Source of the DNA: Enoplosus armatus
Lineage: Eukaryota > Chordata > Actinopteri > Centrarchiformes > Enoplosidae
Length of the DNA stretch: 64,000 nt
Direction of reading: 5' to 3'
Assembly (NCBI RefSeq): GCF_043641665.1
Contig: NC_092192.1
Coordinates: 22,954,978-23,018,977, forward strand
In this document: positions 22,920 through 33,050 of the stretch, in pieces
How positions within the stretch are numbered: position 1 is the first letter of the stretch
Layout: each line of letters begins with the position of its first letter
The notes under the pieces: generated by a model
The model's input: only the letters and a program-made list of their open reading frames with translations
Told to the model about the DNA's origin: nothing
Databases searched by the model: none
Made by a program: the position numbers and the translations under genes

Positions 22920-24487
22920 CCTTCGCCCCTAAAGGCGCACTCAGAAGTGTCTAATCCCCGGCCGAAAACCCGGCGCCGATAGTGGCGCGGTCAGAAGAAC
23001 AGGGGAGGCGTGGGGCAACAATCCTGGTGACGATTCGGCAAAGGAAGAGGAAGAGGAGCGGGTTTCGCCTCCCTTCCCTCGCTCTGCTCCCCTGCAGCGT
23101 GAGGTCTTTGTTCTAACAACTGAAGGAAGGGGTGGCTCAGGATGGCTCCCTTGGCCTTTCAGGCGCCTGGCTGGCTGGCTCGTGGGGTGGTTATGATCTG
23201 CTCTAATGAATGGGACTTGAAGTGAATGGGTGCTTTCAGGGATGGCGGAGAGGCAATCTAAGGTGGGAGGGAGGCCATTTGGTGGCGCCTGCGGATCACG
23301 CTCAGAATTTGAGATTTAGAGAGTGGGTCTCTGTGCGGAGAGGGCCCGATTTTGGAGCTTTAGCGTCGCCGTCAGGGTTATGGATTCAGCCTTCCATGGC
23401 TCTCCTTTTTGATTTCAAGGGCAGCGGATGGACATACACCCACAATGCCAACGTAGGATATATGCGCATGCAGTATCGAACCCGTGTGGGACGCAACGAG
23501 GTGACTGAGAGTCAGCCTTCAGCTCTTCAAAAATGAAACCTTCTTCTTCGTCTGGCAGGTTACAATTTCAAATCTGCGGCCTCTGTCAGCGGAGTATCCT
23601 GTGCGATGGATACTGCAGCTCACCTCGCTCTCGGAGGTTACCATCGTGTATCTACGTCCAGAAGAGCAGGCCCGGGGGTCTGACTAATGAGGAGTTTCGA
23701 AGCACAGGACGGCTCATTTTCGTTCTGAAGCGGCTCCTGGTTTGTGTTCATCATCTTAAAAGTGTGCAGCTGCCAAACGGTACAAATCAAGGATGGCGTC
23801 TCGGATTGGCATTATTGCATCGACCTCAGCACTGAGTTCCTCCCTCAATAACTCGGGATTCTCTGTAACCACCAGAGTCCATCAGGGCCAAGGCAGCCCC
23901 TTTTAAACCTGCAGCCCCTCCCACCTGGCTTAATAATTACAGAAGAAAATACACAAAAACACATTTCCCTACTAGACATTAGCATTTACAGCTTCTTAAA
24001 CCCAACTATATTTCAAATAAGAATAATCTATATTTTCTATCGATATTAAGTGATTGATCCGTCGTGTGCTCACGCGACTCCACAGTCTCATCCTGTAAAT
24101 GTTTGGGTGACCACGTCTTTAAGCCCTTCGATCACGTCAGGTGCATCTTTCGGTTTCTTTATATCACAAAACTTGATTTTTTAAAAACTTTTTAAGCCGT
24201 GGAAGGTTGTCAACATAAACTTCCAACAGCCACGAAGGGCCTGATAATTATGCGCTGCCCCGCCACACAAACCATTATCCAGGACAATCAGGGGGATGAC
24301 GGGAAACCGGAGAAGAGAGAAAATCATAAGGGCTTTCTTCGCAGTATTTCTTGTCGAGTCTGCTTTCAGCTTTGAATTGCCACTGTCTCTGGAAATATAC
24401 CACTTGAGTTGTACATATTATCCACTGGGGCATGCTAATGACTAAGTGGATCCTCTTCCCCCAGCTTAAGGAAAGCAGGGAGTTGGC

Positions 24488-24510
24488 GGGGGGGGGGGGG
24501 GGGGGGGGGG
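24488..24510 (+). repeat. Poly-G run (23 G)
   Basis: Uninterrupted G23 followed by CGGGCGG. Confidence 0.95.
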
Positions 24511-24892
24511 CGGGCGGAGTAAACACAGGCGCTTTGAGCTCGAGAAAGACCAGAGAGAGTCCCCGCGGCGGCAGGGCTAACAGGACACTGGATGAAGCCG
24601 AAGACGGGCCCACACGGAGCCTGATTAGCTGATGCCGAGACTGAGGTTCGCTGGCAGAGGGCGGATAAATCGGGCGCTCCGTCTCGATTAACGTAGGCAT
24701 GATCTGTCCTCTCCACAGTTGGGAAAAAAAATAAATAAATAACGGTGTCAGCTGAGTGATTAGAATTGAAATGAGATGTTTGAATTAGAATCACAGAGTC
24801 AATATTGAAAGCCTCGTGAGAGAGAGAAACTTGAAGGGGATCGACTCACTATGGGCATGATTGTGTTAACTGATCATCTTGATACGAGAAGT

Positions 24893-24907
24893 GGGGGGGG
24901 GGGGGGG
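24893..24907 (+). repeat. Poly-G run (15 G)
   Basis: Uninterrupted G15. Confidence 0.95.
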
Positions 24908-25159
24908 AGTGAAACTGTCAGAATTGGGCAGCAGACCCCTCAGGTTTTATCCAGGTCGGCAGGTATGGGACCAGCATGCAACTGGGAGGTTTTAGGGGCA
25001 GCGGGCGCGGGCCGTGGCATCTGTGACCTTTCGTTTGCTTGCTCGTCCTGGACAAAGAAACGTATTTTACCGTGGCCGGTCGACTCGAGTTTAACTTTTG
25101 CTTGTGGACTCTAGACCAGAATTAATGATGAGCGTACGCATACTGGAGTCTGGCTCTGC

Positions 25160-25271
25160 TCGAGGTCTCTGCCTCTTAAAAGGAAGTTTTTCCCCTCGCC
25201 GCTGTCGCCAAGGTGCTTGCTCATGGTGGGAACTGTCGGGTCTCTGTAATGATATTATAAAAAGTCCGGTC
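25160..25271 (+). mobile_element. LINE 3'-end fragment
   Basis: 'ctctgcctcttaaaagg', 'gctgtcgccaaggtgct', 'tcatggtgggaactgt' and 'ctctgtaatgatatta' match the LINE 3' ends at 17037-17114/17547-17659 and 42501-42697. The match is lost after 'agtccggtcgggcag', just before a poly-C run, so the terminal 'tataaataaa' part is missing. The orientation is the same as the other copies. Confidence 0.6.
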
Positions 25272-25337
25272 GGGCAGCTTCTCCCCCCCCCCCGTCCGCA
25301 CGGACTACCAGCGAGCACGTGATTCACAGTCGTGTCC

Positions 25338-25352
25338 GAGAGAGAGAGAGAG
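25338..25352 (+). repeat. (GA)n short microsatellite
   Basis: About seven GA units. Confidence 0.8.
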
Positions 25353-26044
25353 CCCGAATGAAAATGATGCGGCAATGGATCGGCTACTGATGAATGGAAT
25401 ATGCGCACCAAGACTGACGCCAAAAGCAACACTAATTTTTCCTCCCTCAGCCCCCCCACCCCCCACCTCGGACAGCTCTGTTTGTGCTCATGTGATGAAG
25501 ATGAATAGCGGTGCCTTTCCCAGGCAGGGACAGAAGATGGGGCTGGTGCGCTACAAGAAATAGCAGGTCTGTCAGGCCTGTCTCTCTCTCTAAGCTTTCC
25601 TGCACAGTTTGCACAGTTTGTGTGTTATTGGGCCATAGCTTTCAATCAAAGCCTACCAGGGTCTGTGACGGGCATAAACGGTCCACAGACTAAAAACCAG
25701 CGGTCAAGTTCAGGCCTGGAACGCATGCCTGGATCTCCCGGCGACAGCTGCACTTCGAAAACCAGCATTTATTCGGCAACGTCAGAAAGCCCGCGGGGGG
25801 GGGAGGGGGGGGGCGGAGAGTGCTGTCTAATCCAGCGGCAAAGCATCCTCCCTGCATGTACATTATGAATAAAAGAATGGGTGCATGTAACGGTGCGTGG
25901 TCGGGTGAGGGAAGACAAACACCACTTATTAACATAAAATTCCGCTTACAAAACATTGCCCCGGGGGCGGTGGTAAGTACATATCCCAATAAAACAGACA
26001 GCTTTGAAGTTTTGAATGTGTGGAGATGAGCAGCAGAAGGGCAC

Positions 26045-26061
26045 GGGGGGGGGGGGGGGGG
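26045..26061 (+). repeat. Poly-G run (17 G)
   Basis: Uninterrupted G17. Confidence 0.95.
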
Positions 26062-26428
26062 TGGTAAATACATGCCTCTTTTCATACGCGCCCACACTGC
26101 CCAGCATGGGCATGCTCATGTAAAACCTACTGTGAGAACAACAAATGCAGGCAGGCTTCATTTTGTGTCACGCTGTATATTAAAAACACCTCAGGTGGTT
26201 TGTACAGGTGCATATTTTTCTGACGCCACTCAGAGTTTCTTAATCACTCACAGAAATAAAATAGAAAGTCGGGTCTCAAGTCCCAGTTCAGTCTAAAGTT
26301 ATTTCAAACAACTCGGAGTAAAGCCACAAGTATTTTAATAGCAAGTCTCAAGTCCCTAAAAGACCCCCTTCACTCAGACATGTTTGGGGTTTTTTTTGTT
26401 TTCTTTCTTCTTGTTCCTACAGTGGGTT

Positions 26429-26602
26429 AGTCTCAAGTCTGTCAGAGGAAGTCTCAAGTGATTTAAGGCCCGCCCAAGCCTCGGAGTCCTTTTCGGGACA
26501 GGTCCAAGTCAAGTCTCGGGTCATCCAGAACGAGTCCAAGCTAAATCCCAAATTCGTCAGCGCACATCTCAAGTCATTTCGGACTCCTCTCCTACGTCAA
26601 GG
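26429..26602 (+). repeat. Direct repeat, copy 1
   Basis: Shares long identical blocks with 26948-27102, for example 'gaggaagtctcaagtga', 'cctcggagtccttttcg', 'gaacgagtccaagctaa' and 'tcggactcctctcctac'. It has two extra segments of about 11 and 13 nt that copy 2 lacks. Confidence 0.85.
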
Positions 26603-26716
26603 TATTGTAATAGCAAGTCTCAAGTCCTTTAAGCCCCCCCCCTCCCCTCCCCCCTTTCGTCTTGTGCAGAATGATGTATGTGCAGAGTTTTGACACTAGA
26701 GTTCATCTGCCAAACG

Positions 26717-26739
26717 TCTCTCTCTCTCTCTCTCTCTCT
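26717..26739 (+). repeat. (TC)n microsatellite
   Basis: About 11 TC units between the two copies of the direct repeat. Confidence 0.9.
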
Positions 26740-26947
26740 GCTCACTGAAAATCTGATTTAAAGAAATCACGTTTGGAAGCCGATCCTGGTCCAATTTACA
26801 CAAGTGCGATGTAGAAGTAGAAGCCGCCAGGGCGCATACACTGAGGCTGGTCTTTACAGTGAAGTAGTATCTTCACACATTATTGTTCCAAGCAGACTAT
26901 TTGTACATATGTTTTTAATAGACGTCTGGAGGCGATCTTCACGGACA

Positions 26948-27102
26948 AGTCTCAGGTCTTTCAGAGGAAGTCTCAAGTGATTTAAGCCTCGGAGTCCTTT
27001 TCGGAAAAAAAAGGTCCAAGTCAAGCCTCGGGTCATCTAGAACGAGTCCAAGCTAAATCCCAAATTCGTCAGTCATTTCGGACTCCTCTCCTACGCCAAG
27101 GT
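26948..27102 (+). repeat. Direct repeat, copy 2
   Basis: Second copy of the 26429-26602 unit in the same orientation, about 520 nt downstream. It is shorter by two small deletions and carries an 8-A insertion after 'ccttttcgg'. Confidence 0.85.
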
Positions 27103-27678
27103 TCAACTCCCCAGACTCATTCCCCCGCCAAAACAACATAATGTTAGATAATAGTTGTGAAATCACATCAAGTCAGTTTTGACCAGAAACAGATCCATCA
27201 AATGCCCCAATCAAAAGTCCCATTACTGTTCTACCCTGGCGAAACAACACCAAACATCCCTTGAGTGTACAGAGCTGCAATTCGATCCTTCGGCACAGAC
27301 CTTTGAATTACAGTCCACTATTGTACTTTTAGTTGAAATGATTCTGTTCTTATTTCCTGAACCGTCACTTGTTGCAACATTACGCTATCTATGCAGCTCA
27401 CAGCCACGTCTACTGTGTGAGCAATTTGTCTACTGAAGTGAACTCTGACTCGACATGAAGTCTGGCGGCAAAAAGGAATCCAAGCATCCACCGCATATCC
27501 ACCTCCAATCCGACTTCATCCCCTTTAGCCCAGACACAGGGGCTGCATCCCAAACTTACGCCCCCCTCCCCCACCCCCCGTTTTTTTCTCTCTTTAATGG
27601 TTCTGAGTTATTCAAATGGATATAAACGTTTTTGCCGCACCATTGAGCAGGGTGAAAGGCGGTGATGGAAATGGCTTT

Positions 27679-27694
27679 AAAAAAAAAAAAAAAA
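27679..27694 (+). repeat. Poly-A run (16 A)
   Basis: Uninterrupted A16 followed by 'ggaaaggagaag'. Confidence 0.9.
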
Positions 27695-27942
27695 GGAAAG
27701 GAGAAGTGTTCCTCTCGGTGCCTCCAGCAAAACTGGCTTCGCTCTCCACTATCTTTTATCACCTGCACGCTGGTCAGAACAGCCCCCCTTTTGGCAGCCA
27801 TTCGAGGGCATGTGTATCTTTATACATGGAGCTGTATCAACACGGCTCGAAAGCACCTTGTGCACCTTGAAGTGCACTGTGCACCCTTTATTTCCCTGTC
27901 GCTGAATAAACCCATTGGGAGCAGAGGGATGTGTTTCAGTGT

Positions 27943-27962
27943 GGGGGGGGGGGGGGGGGGGG
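27943..27962 (+). repeat. Poly-G run (20 G)
   Basis: Uninterrupted G20. Confidence 0.95.
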
Positions 27963-28439
27963 TAGAACTAGTTTGGACCCCACGCATCTGGCTTTTCACT
28001 CTTTCAGCCCTCGCCTCACATGCTCTTACTCTCAGAGCAGCTGAAGAGGATGATGGATTTTTTTTTTTTAAAGTAGCAAACAGATAGTTATGATTGATCC
28101 AGCGGGAAAAAAAAGAAGGTGGGGGAAGAAACTGGATGTAGGGATTTGATTTACTCCGGGAAGTAGGCTAAGGCGGTCTAGACTACCGGCCGGACTTGAC
28201 ACATATAAATGAGTAAGAAGCATGTGCTCTGCATTCACTGATCGGCAGAGAGAGAGAGATGAGGTTCCGGTCTTATCGAAGGTCTGCGGCTGGAGGGATG
28301 AATGCGTCTCGCTTTGGATTCGCGGGACTACACAGCATTCGCTCTTTTGATGCTGCGTTAAACGCCAACCTTAAACAACCCTCAAACTGAAAATGTAATA
28401 TCTTGTGCAGTTGCCGAGAGCACCGGAGTGGATTTATGT

Positions 28440-28625
28440 ATTTGTGATCACTCCCGCGCCGCGTCCACGCGCCTTTCCCGCCTCATCAGCACCCTCGAGA
28501 TGAACTGAATGACTCCGGGGGGGCACGTCGTCGTCTTCCGCCACGCACGGCGAGCAGGACCGAAGGCCGCGCTCCGACCCGGTGACCAGATGTGCGCTGT
28601 GTCGAAGCGAGCGCGGCCAAGTGTG
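28440..28625. promoter_or_regulatory. CpG-dense segment
   Basis: By eye about 25-30 CpG dinucleotides in 186 nt ('cccgcgccgcgtccacgcg', 'cacgtcgtcgtcttccg', 'gcgagcgcgg'), well above the flanks. It is possibly an unmethylated element. No promoter motif or exon is recognised. Confidence 0.35.
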
Positions 28626-28845
28626 CAGTAATTGCACTGCATCGACACTTTATCAATATGTGTTTTCACGGGGATCATCAAGTCAAGTCTTCATTTCCTT
28701 TAAAAAAAGGTGTAAACGTCTGTCAATGCAGTAAGAAATAAAAAGTAAACTAACCACAGCATTGCTAAGAGGTCCCCCTGGCTCGCGTCGTGTGGGAAAC
28801 CCGGTGCACAAAGTGTGATCGCTTTACAAAGAAGAACATGGAAGA

Positions 28846-28887
28846 GGACCCGGTCCCTGCAGCGCTACCAAACTGAGCTACGGGTCC
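28846..28887 (-). other. tRNA-like mini-hairpin (acceptor and D arm only)
   Basis: The minus strand reads GGACCCG, then TAGCTCAGTTTGGTAGCGC, nine more bases, then CGGGTCC. The outer 7-nt arms are perfectly complementary, like an acceptor stem. The middle matches a tRNA D arm and the Pol III A box (TRGYNNARNNG type). There is no anticodon arm, T arm or B box between the arms. It is best read as a decayed or deleted tRNA-derived sequence such as a SINE head or tRNA pseudogene. It is not a functional tRNA gene as seen here. Confidence 0.4.
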
Positions 28888-29871
28888 CACGGCCAGCAGA
28901 AGGCCAGGCCTCTCATCTGGAGAGGGTGAGGGGGAGAGTCCAAACATCCTCTTTGGAACAGGGTGCATCGAATGCTACGACATAGAGACAAAGACTAAGG
29001 GGATATTTATGGGAAAACGCGGCATGACACTGGCACAATTGTCTTGAACGCGGTCTGCTTTGTTGGTCCTTTAATTTGATGAACATAGAAAAAATTGACT
29101 GAGGTACGAACTCGAAAAACACACAGATGTGACGTAAAAAAAAATGCTTTCCGACCGCCACCGTGAAGCACAGCCACTATCGTTTCCGACCCCGCTGTTA
29201 GCCCCGCGGACCGCACTGATGTCCCTGGGATAATGTAGATCACTACGCGCCTCTGGTGCGCACGGAGCCCGCCAGTCACTCCTTGCAGCTTCCCGCCGAG
29301 CGCAACACATGGCAGAGGTTCCCCCCCTACTGTGGCAGGCAGCCCGGCCAAAATGGTAGCAGCTCCTACTGCAGGAAACAAGGTCTCTCACTGGCTTCTC
29401 ACCTGGCAAACACGAACAAATTGCCGGACGTGCCGCTGCTGAGAAGCTGGATGGGTGATTTATTTTTCCCTTCTGCGAGCGCCTCATAACAGAAGTCATT
29501 TTGGCAATGGAAGACCTCTCCCTCCTCGTGCAGCAAATGGCCAAATTCAGATATCAAAGACGCTGGAGTGAGAAATGCGATACCTAGTGGTTGCGACGGG
29601 ACAAAACGATCCCTGACAGATGAGAATAAAAGTCTGCGCCCAGTTAGTGCTTGCCACAGCTCTGCGCCTGCCTTTAATTGCAGCAGTAAATATTTGTTAA
29701 CACTATAAATATAACAAATGTTATTTGCGCTCCAGTCTCCCAAGTGACATGTGCTATTTAACGGCAGCGACCAAAAGCAATGACATGCGGGCTAAATTTA
29801 AATAGGCCGCTGGGAAATTACAGGTTGCACCTCTGCGGCAAGTGGAAAGTCAACTTTTTCCTCCCACCCCC

Positions 29872-29896
29872 ACCCCCCCCCCCCCCACACACACAC
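29872..29896 (+). repeat. Poly-C (15) plus (AC)n
   Basis: C15 followed by five AC units. Confidence 0.93.
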
Positions 29897-30052
29897 GAAA
29901 GGCCACGCTCATATTTGTATTTGCTCACTGACAGGATGATGTATGTGTCATTAAGACACAACTCCACAATTAAACTGTGTCAAATTAGAGAGACAATAAC
30001 AATGGGAGGCATGTGGGAGCAAGAGACTCTACATGCTGGTCCATTAACCCCC

Positions 30053-30086
30053 CCCGCCGCCGCCGCCCCCCCCCCCCCCCCCCCCC
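30053..30086 (+). repeat. (CCG)n plus poly-C (21 C)
   Basis: A few CCG units (30053-30065) run into uninterrupted C21 (30066-30086). Frames through it give polyproline or, on the minus strand, polyglycine. Confidence 0.95.
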
Positions 30087-30365
30087 ACCCTCACCTCCTC
30101 CTCTATCCTCCAGCTCCAAGCCACTTACCGGAGCTGTTGCTAAGCTACAAAAGCTACGAGAGCAGGGGAACGTCTCTGTGGCAGAGGCGGTAAGGAGGCA
30201 TTGTTGCATAAAGTCTCGCCCATTGATCTGTCCGGGGGCATTTTAAACACGCTGTCCGCACGTACAATGCGTCTTCACCCAGAGACTGTGGAAAGATGAA
30301 GGCCTTACTGAGCGACAGAGGTGCCGTAGAGACAGAGACATGAACAATTCCCAGAGGCTACATTT

Positions 30366-30383
30366 AAAAAAAAAAAAAAAAAA
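30366..30383 (+). repeat. Poly-A run (18 A)
   Basis: Uninterrupted A18. Confidence 0.93.
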
Positions 30384-30843
30384 TGTAAAAGCAGCAGGGC
30401 CTGTGAGGGATGATTGCGGTGACATTTCCACCAAGGCACGGCAGAGGATGCTGTACCTGTGCTCTTTGTAGCCTTATACGACGAACAACACAAAAGGAAA
30501 TCTGCTTGCAAGGCGCCAGGTGTCGCGCCGACCTCCGCCGACGGGGATTCAACCGAGCTCCGAGTCGAGGGCGAGGACAAGTGGGGGATTACACGGAGCG
30601 AATTACTCTTGAATCCCCTTGATCGCTGACCAGTGGGACGGCAGCCTCCTCGGGCCACTCAAACGTTGAGTCGAGTGCCAAAGCGTGGAAACATCACTTA
30701 ACCTGGGTCTACAATCCAAACGGGTCTGAGCAAGTCTCGTAAAAAAGCGACTGATGGCACACGTCCTTCTTCCCCTGACCTGCGGTTGCCTGGCCTTCCA
30801 CCTGCCTGCGTCCTGCATCTACCTGCCTGCCTGCACCTTCACG

Positions 30844-30861
30844 TAACCCTAACCCTAACCC
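30844..30861 (+). repeat. Interstitial telomeric repeat, (TAACCC)3
   Basis: Three perfect TAACCC units, the C-rich strand of the vertebrate telomere repeat. They follow a run of 'cctgcctgc' repeats. Short interstitial arrays of this kind often mark old double-strand break repair; eighteen exact bases are unlikely by chance in 64 kb. Confidence 0.7.
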
Positions 30862-31227
30862 TTCGATTTCAATGAACTGAAGCTGATATCATCTGCGTTC
30901 GGGTGCTTCCCCGTGTCGCCGCTTTTGGGGGGTCTCTAGGCACAGTGGGGAACACGTATTTGTTTTTGGTTGAAAAGCCGTGGAAAAGAGCGTGTACAGT
31001 TCACACTCAAGCTAACAAAACTGGAGTTGCGCCGTTTCGTCATACCAACAGGGACAGGATCCCCAATTCGGGCCAAAATTGCAAAAAAAAAAATAAAACG
31101 AACAAATGTCGGTCATCAGTGTATATGTGGCAGATGACTCTTCCATGTATGCTCAGCAGTATATTCATGTCACTCGCAATAAAGCTCACGATCCTTACTC
31201 GCTTACCGCCCCATTTATCTACTGCAT

Positions 31228-31245
31228 CTGCTGCTGCTGCTGCTG
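31228..31245 (+). repeat. (CTG)6 trinucleotide repeat
   Basis: Six perfect CTG units followed by 'ccgcgtccg'. Confidence 0.9.
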
Positions 31246-31960
31246 CCGCGTCCGCCGGGCGACCGTCCTGGCCTGCCGCTTTGCAGCCTCAGACGTCGGA
31301 TCTCGTGTTCACGGCTGCCCCAAACATGACATGTTGTGGCTGCACCTCCACGGCGTTACATTTTAAAAGAAGCGACTGGACTCGTTCATTTGCATTTGAA
31401 TTTCCTTGGCTGTCCATATCCATTATCTACACCGAACGTCGCATCAAATCCATGCCACATTTCATTACAGGCAGATGAATGGAAATTTCAGTCTCCAATG
31501 TACTATATTGAAAGCAGCATTGGCTTGTCAATTCCGGCAGGTTGGACATGCTCATGGTAATATAGTTCAACTCTGCTCAGGACTGTTGGAACCCGTCAAC
31601 GCTGTGATCGCTACAGGTATCTAAACTGAGTCTGACCATGCTGGGATCCATGTGGCGAAAAAATTAGGCTTTTTGTTTAGAGACGTGTAAAACATAAAAG
31701 ATTATCCAGTGGTTGCAGCTTGTCCACATCAGTAGTATAAAGTTAATTTTTAAAGGGATGTGCCATTTTTACCGATCGCCCTGCATTTAAATTCGGTTTC
31801 GACTGTTCCACAGTCTACCGGTGTCAGCATCAAGGTCAGAGCGTATGAATCACGTACATTTAAAAACTGAGCGCTTCATGCATCAAAATGGACTAGTGGT
31901 TGCGGGCATCTAAAACGTACACAGCGGCTTGCATAGACAGCAAATACAGCATTAACTCCA

Positions 31961-31987
31961 CAACAACAACAACAACAACAACAACAA
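31961..31987 (+). repeat. (CAA)9 trinucleotide repeat
   Basis: Nine CAA units followed by A-rich sequence. Confidence 0.92.
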
Positions 31988-32312
31988 AAAACCCTGCGCA
32001 GGCAACAAAAAAAAAAGGTCAGTAAGCTCAGGCGAACACGGATCTGCTAAGGCCTGAACGTGGTGAAATGCAGGCGGACGGATCAATCGAGAGGGAACCT
32101 CCCACCTCGGTGTATCCGGAGAGACGCAAGTGATCAATGAGCCACGCTGCGCATACTGCGATTTGTATCAGCACGTCTCGCCCTGCATTGTGCTGCTATG
32201 TCATTTAGATAGAAACTCCGGCGCACCTGGAAGTATGAGAAAACTTTGAAATGAAGGACTGTGAAGGACTCTTCTTCTCAGCTAATAATCACCACCCCCA
32301 CCCCCCCCTCCC

Positions 32313-32314
<2 letters not shown>

Positions 32315-32347
<33 letters not shown>
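32315..32347 (+). repeat. (AC)16 microsatellite
   Basis: Perfect AC tract preceded by a C-rich stretch. Confidence 0.95.
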
Positions 32348-32349
<2 letters not shown>

Positions 32350-32517
32350 CTCAAACGTCCTTGGGCTGTCATACAGTTTTTGCGTTTGCAGACACTGCAG
32401 AGGAGGTAAGTTGTGCTGCGCTTCACTTTCCTCTAGAGGACAGTAGAGCTGCAAATAATTCCACTGCTAAGATTGGTGAAGCCCCAGAGTTCTATTCTAT
32501 CAGGCGGCTATCGCTTG

Positions 32518-32532
32518 TCTCTCTCTCTCTCT
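32518..32532 (+). repeat. (TC)n short microsatellite
   Basis: About seven TC units. Confidence 0.8.
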
Positions 32533-33035
32533 GTTTTCTTTTTGTTTCCTCATTCCCGCTTGGTACATTTACCCGTATTAGAATTTGCTTTCCCAATTGT
32601 CCATCAGGAAGATTGAGCTTGCATATTTCCTCATCCTGTCATCCCTTCGTAATTGACGTCGAGGGGTGCATGAGAAATTGGCCCACCCAGCAGCAGCTAA
32701 TTCCACAAACCCCAAGACATGCTGGCGCAGTGCATGAGGAGATCAAAAGAAGCAGAGAGGGAAGACAGAGAGTGCGGCTCATTTCCACAACCGCCTCTGA
32801 GAGTCCGCGCCGTCTCCCGTTCACGGCAACACACTCGGCAGCGTTAGCCTGGTTGCTAATGCTGCAGTTTTCTATCAATCCACCCCACAATAGGTGGGCA
32901 AGGGCGGCGGTCTTCATTCTTCCTGACGCTGTGCCTCTGCCCTCTGCAAACTAAGAGGATTAACGCAGTGGTTGCAGCGAGCTCGGCAAAGGCTCCCCCA
33001 ACAACAAGCCGCAGAAAGGTGACAACACAGAGTGT

Positions 33036-33050
33036 GGGGGGGGGGGGGGG
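33036..33050 (+). repeat. Poly-G run (15 G)
   Basis: Uninterrupted G15. Confidence 0.95.

Larger units (their letters stand above)
17660..26261. other. Unassigned non-coding sequence with CpG-rich and simple-repeat patches
   Basis: Apart from the entries listed within it, this stretch shows no gene. Other landmarks are a 12-T run near 18.72 kb, a 13-G run at 21461-21473, a C-rich patch at 22726-22742 and a G-rich patch at 25795-25814. Sequence at 22745-22900 carries several TAATTA/ATTA cores next to a 21-T run, which is compatible with, but not proof of, a homeodomain-bound element. Open frames are short, or run through homopolymers. Confidence 0.55.
26262..27110 (+). repeat. Degenerate 'aagtctcaagt' repeat field with a direct duplication
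   Basis: Short variants of 'gcaagtctcaagtcc' recur about every few dozen bases from 26262 to 26640 and again near 26948. This resembles degenerate minisatellite-like repeats I know from fish genomes. Within it, 26429-26602 and 26948-27102 are clearly two copies of one longer unit (separate entries). 26640-26940 between them contains a C-rich patch, a TC microsatellite and unassigned sequence. No gene is visible. Confidence 0.6.

Noticed and set aside
32361..32954. Open frame of 197 codons on the + strand
   Set aside because: No recognised domain. It reads a TC microsatellite as Leu-Ser. No splice or promoter context supports it.
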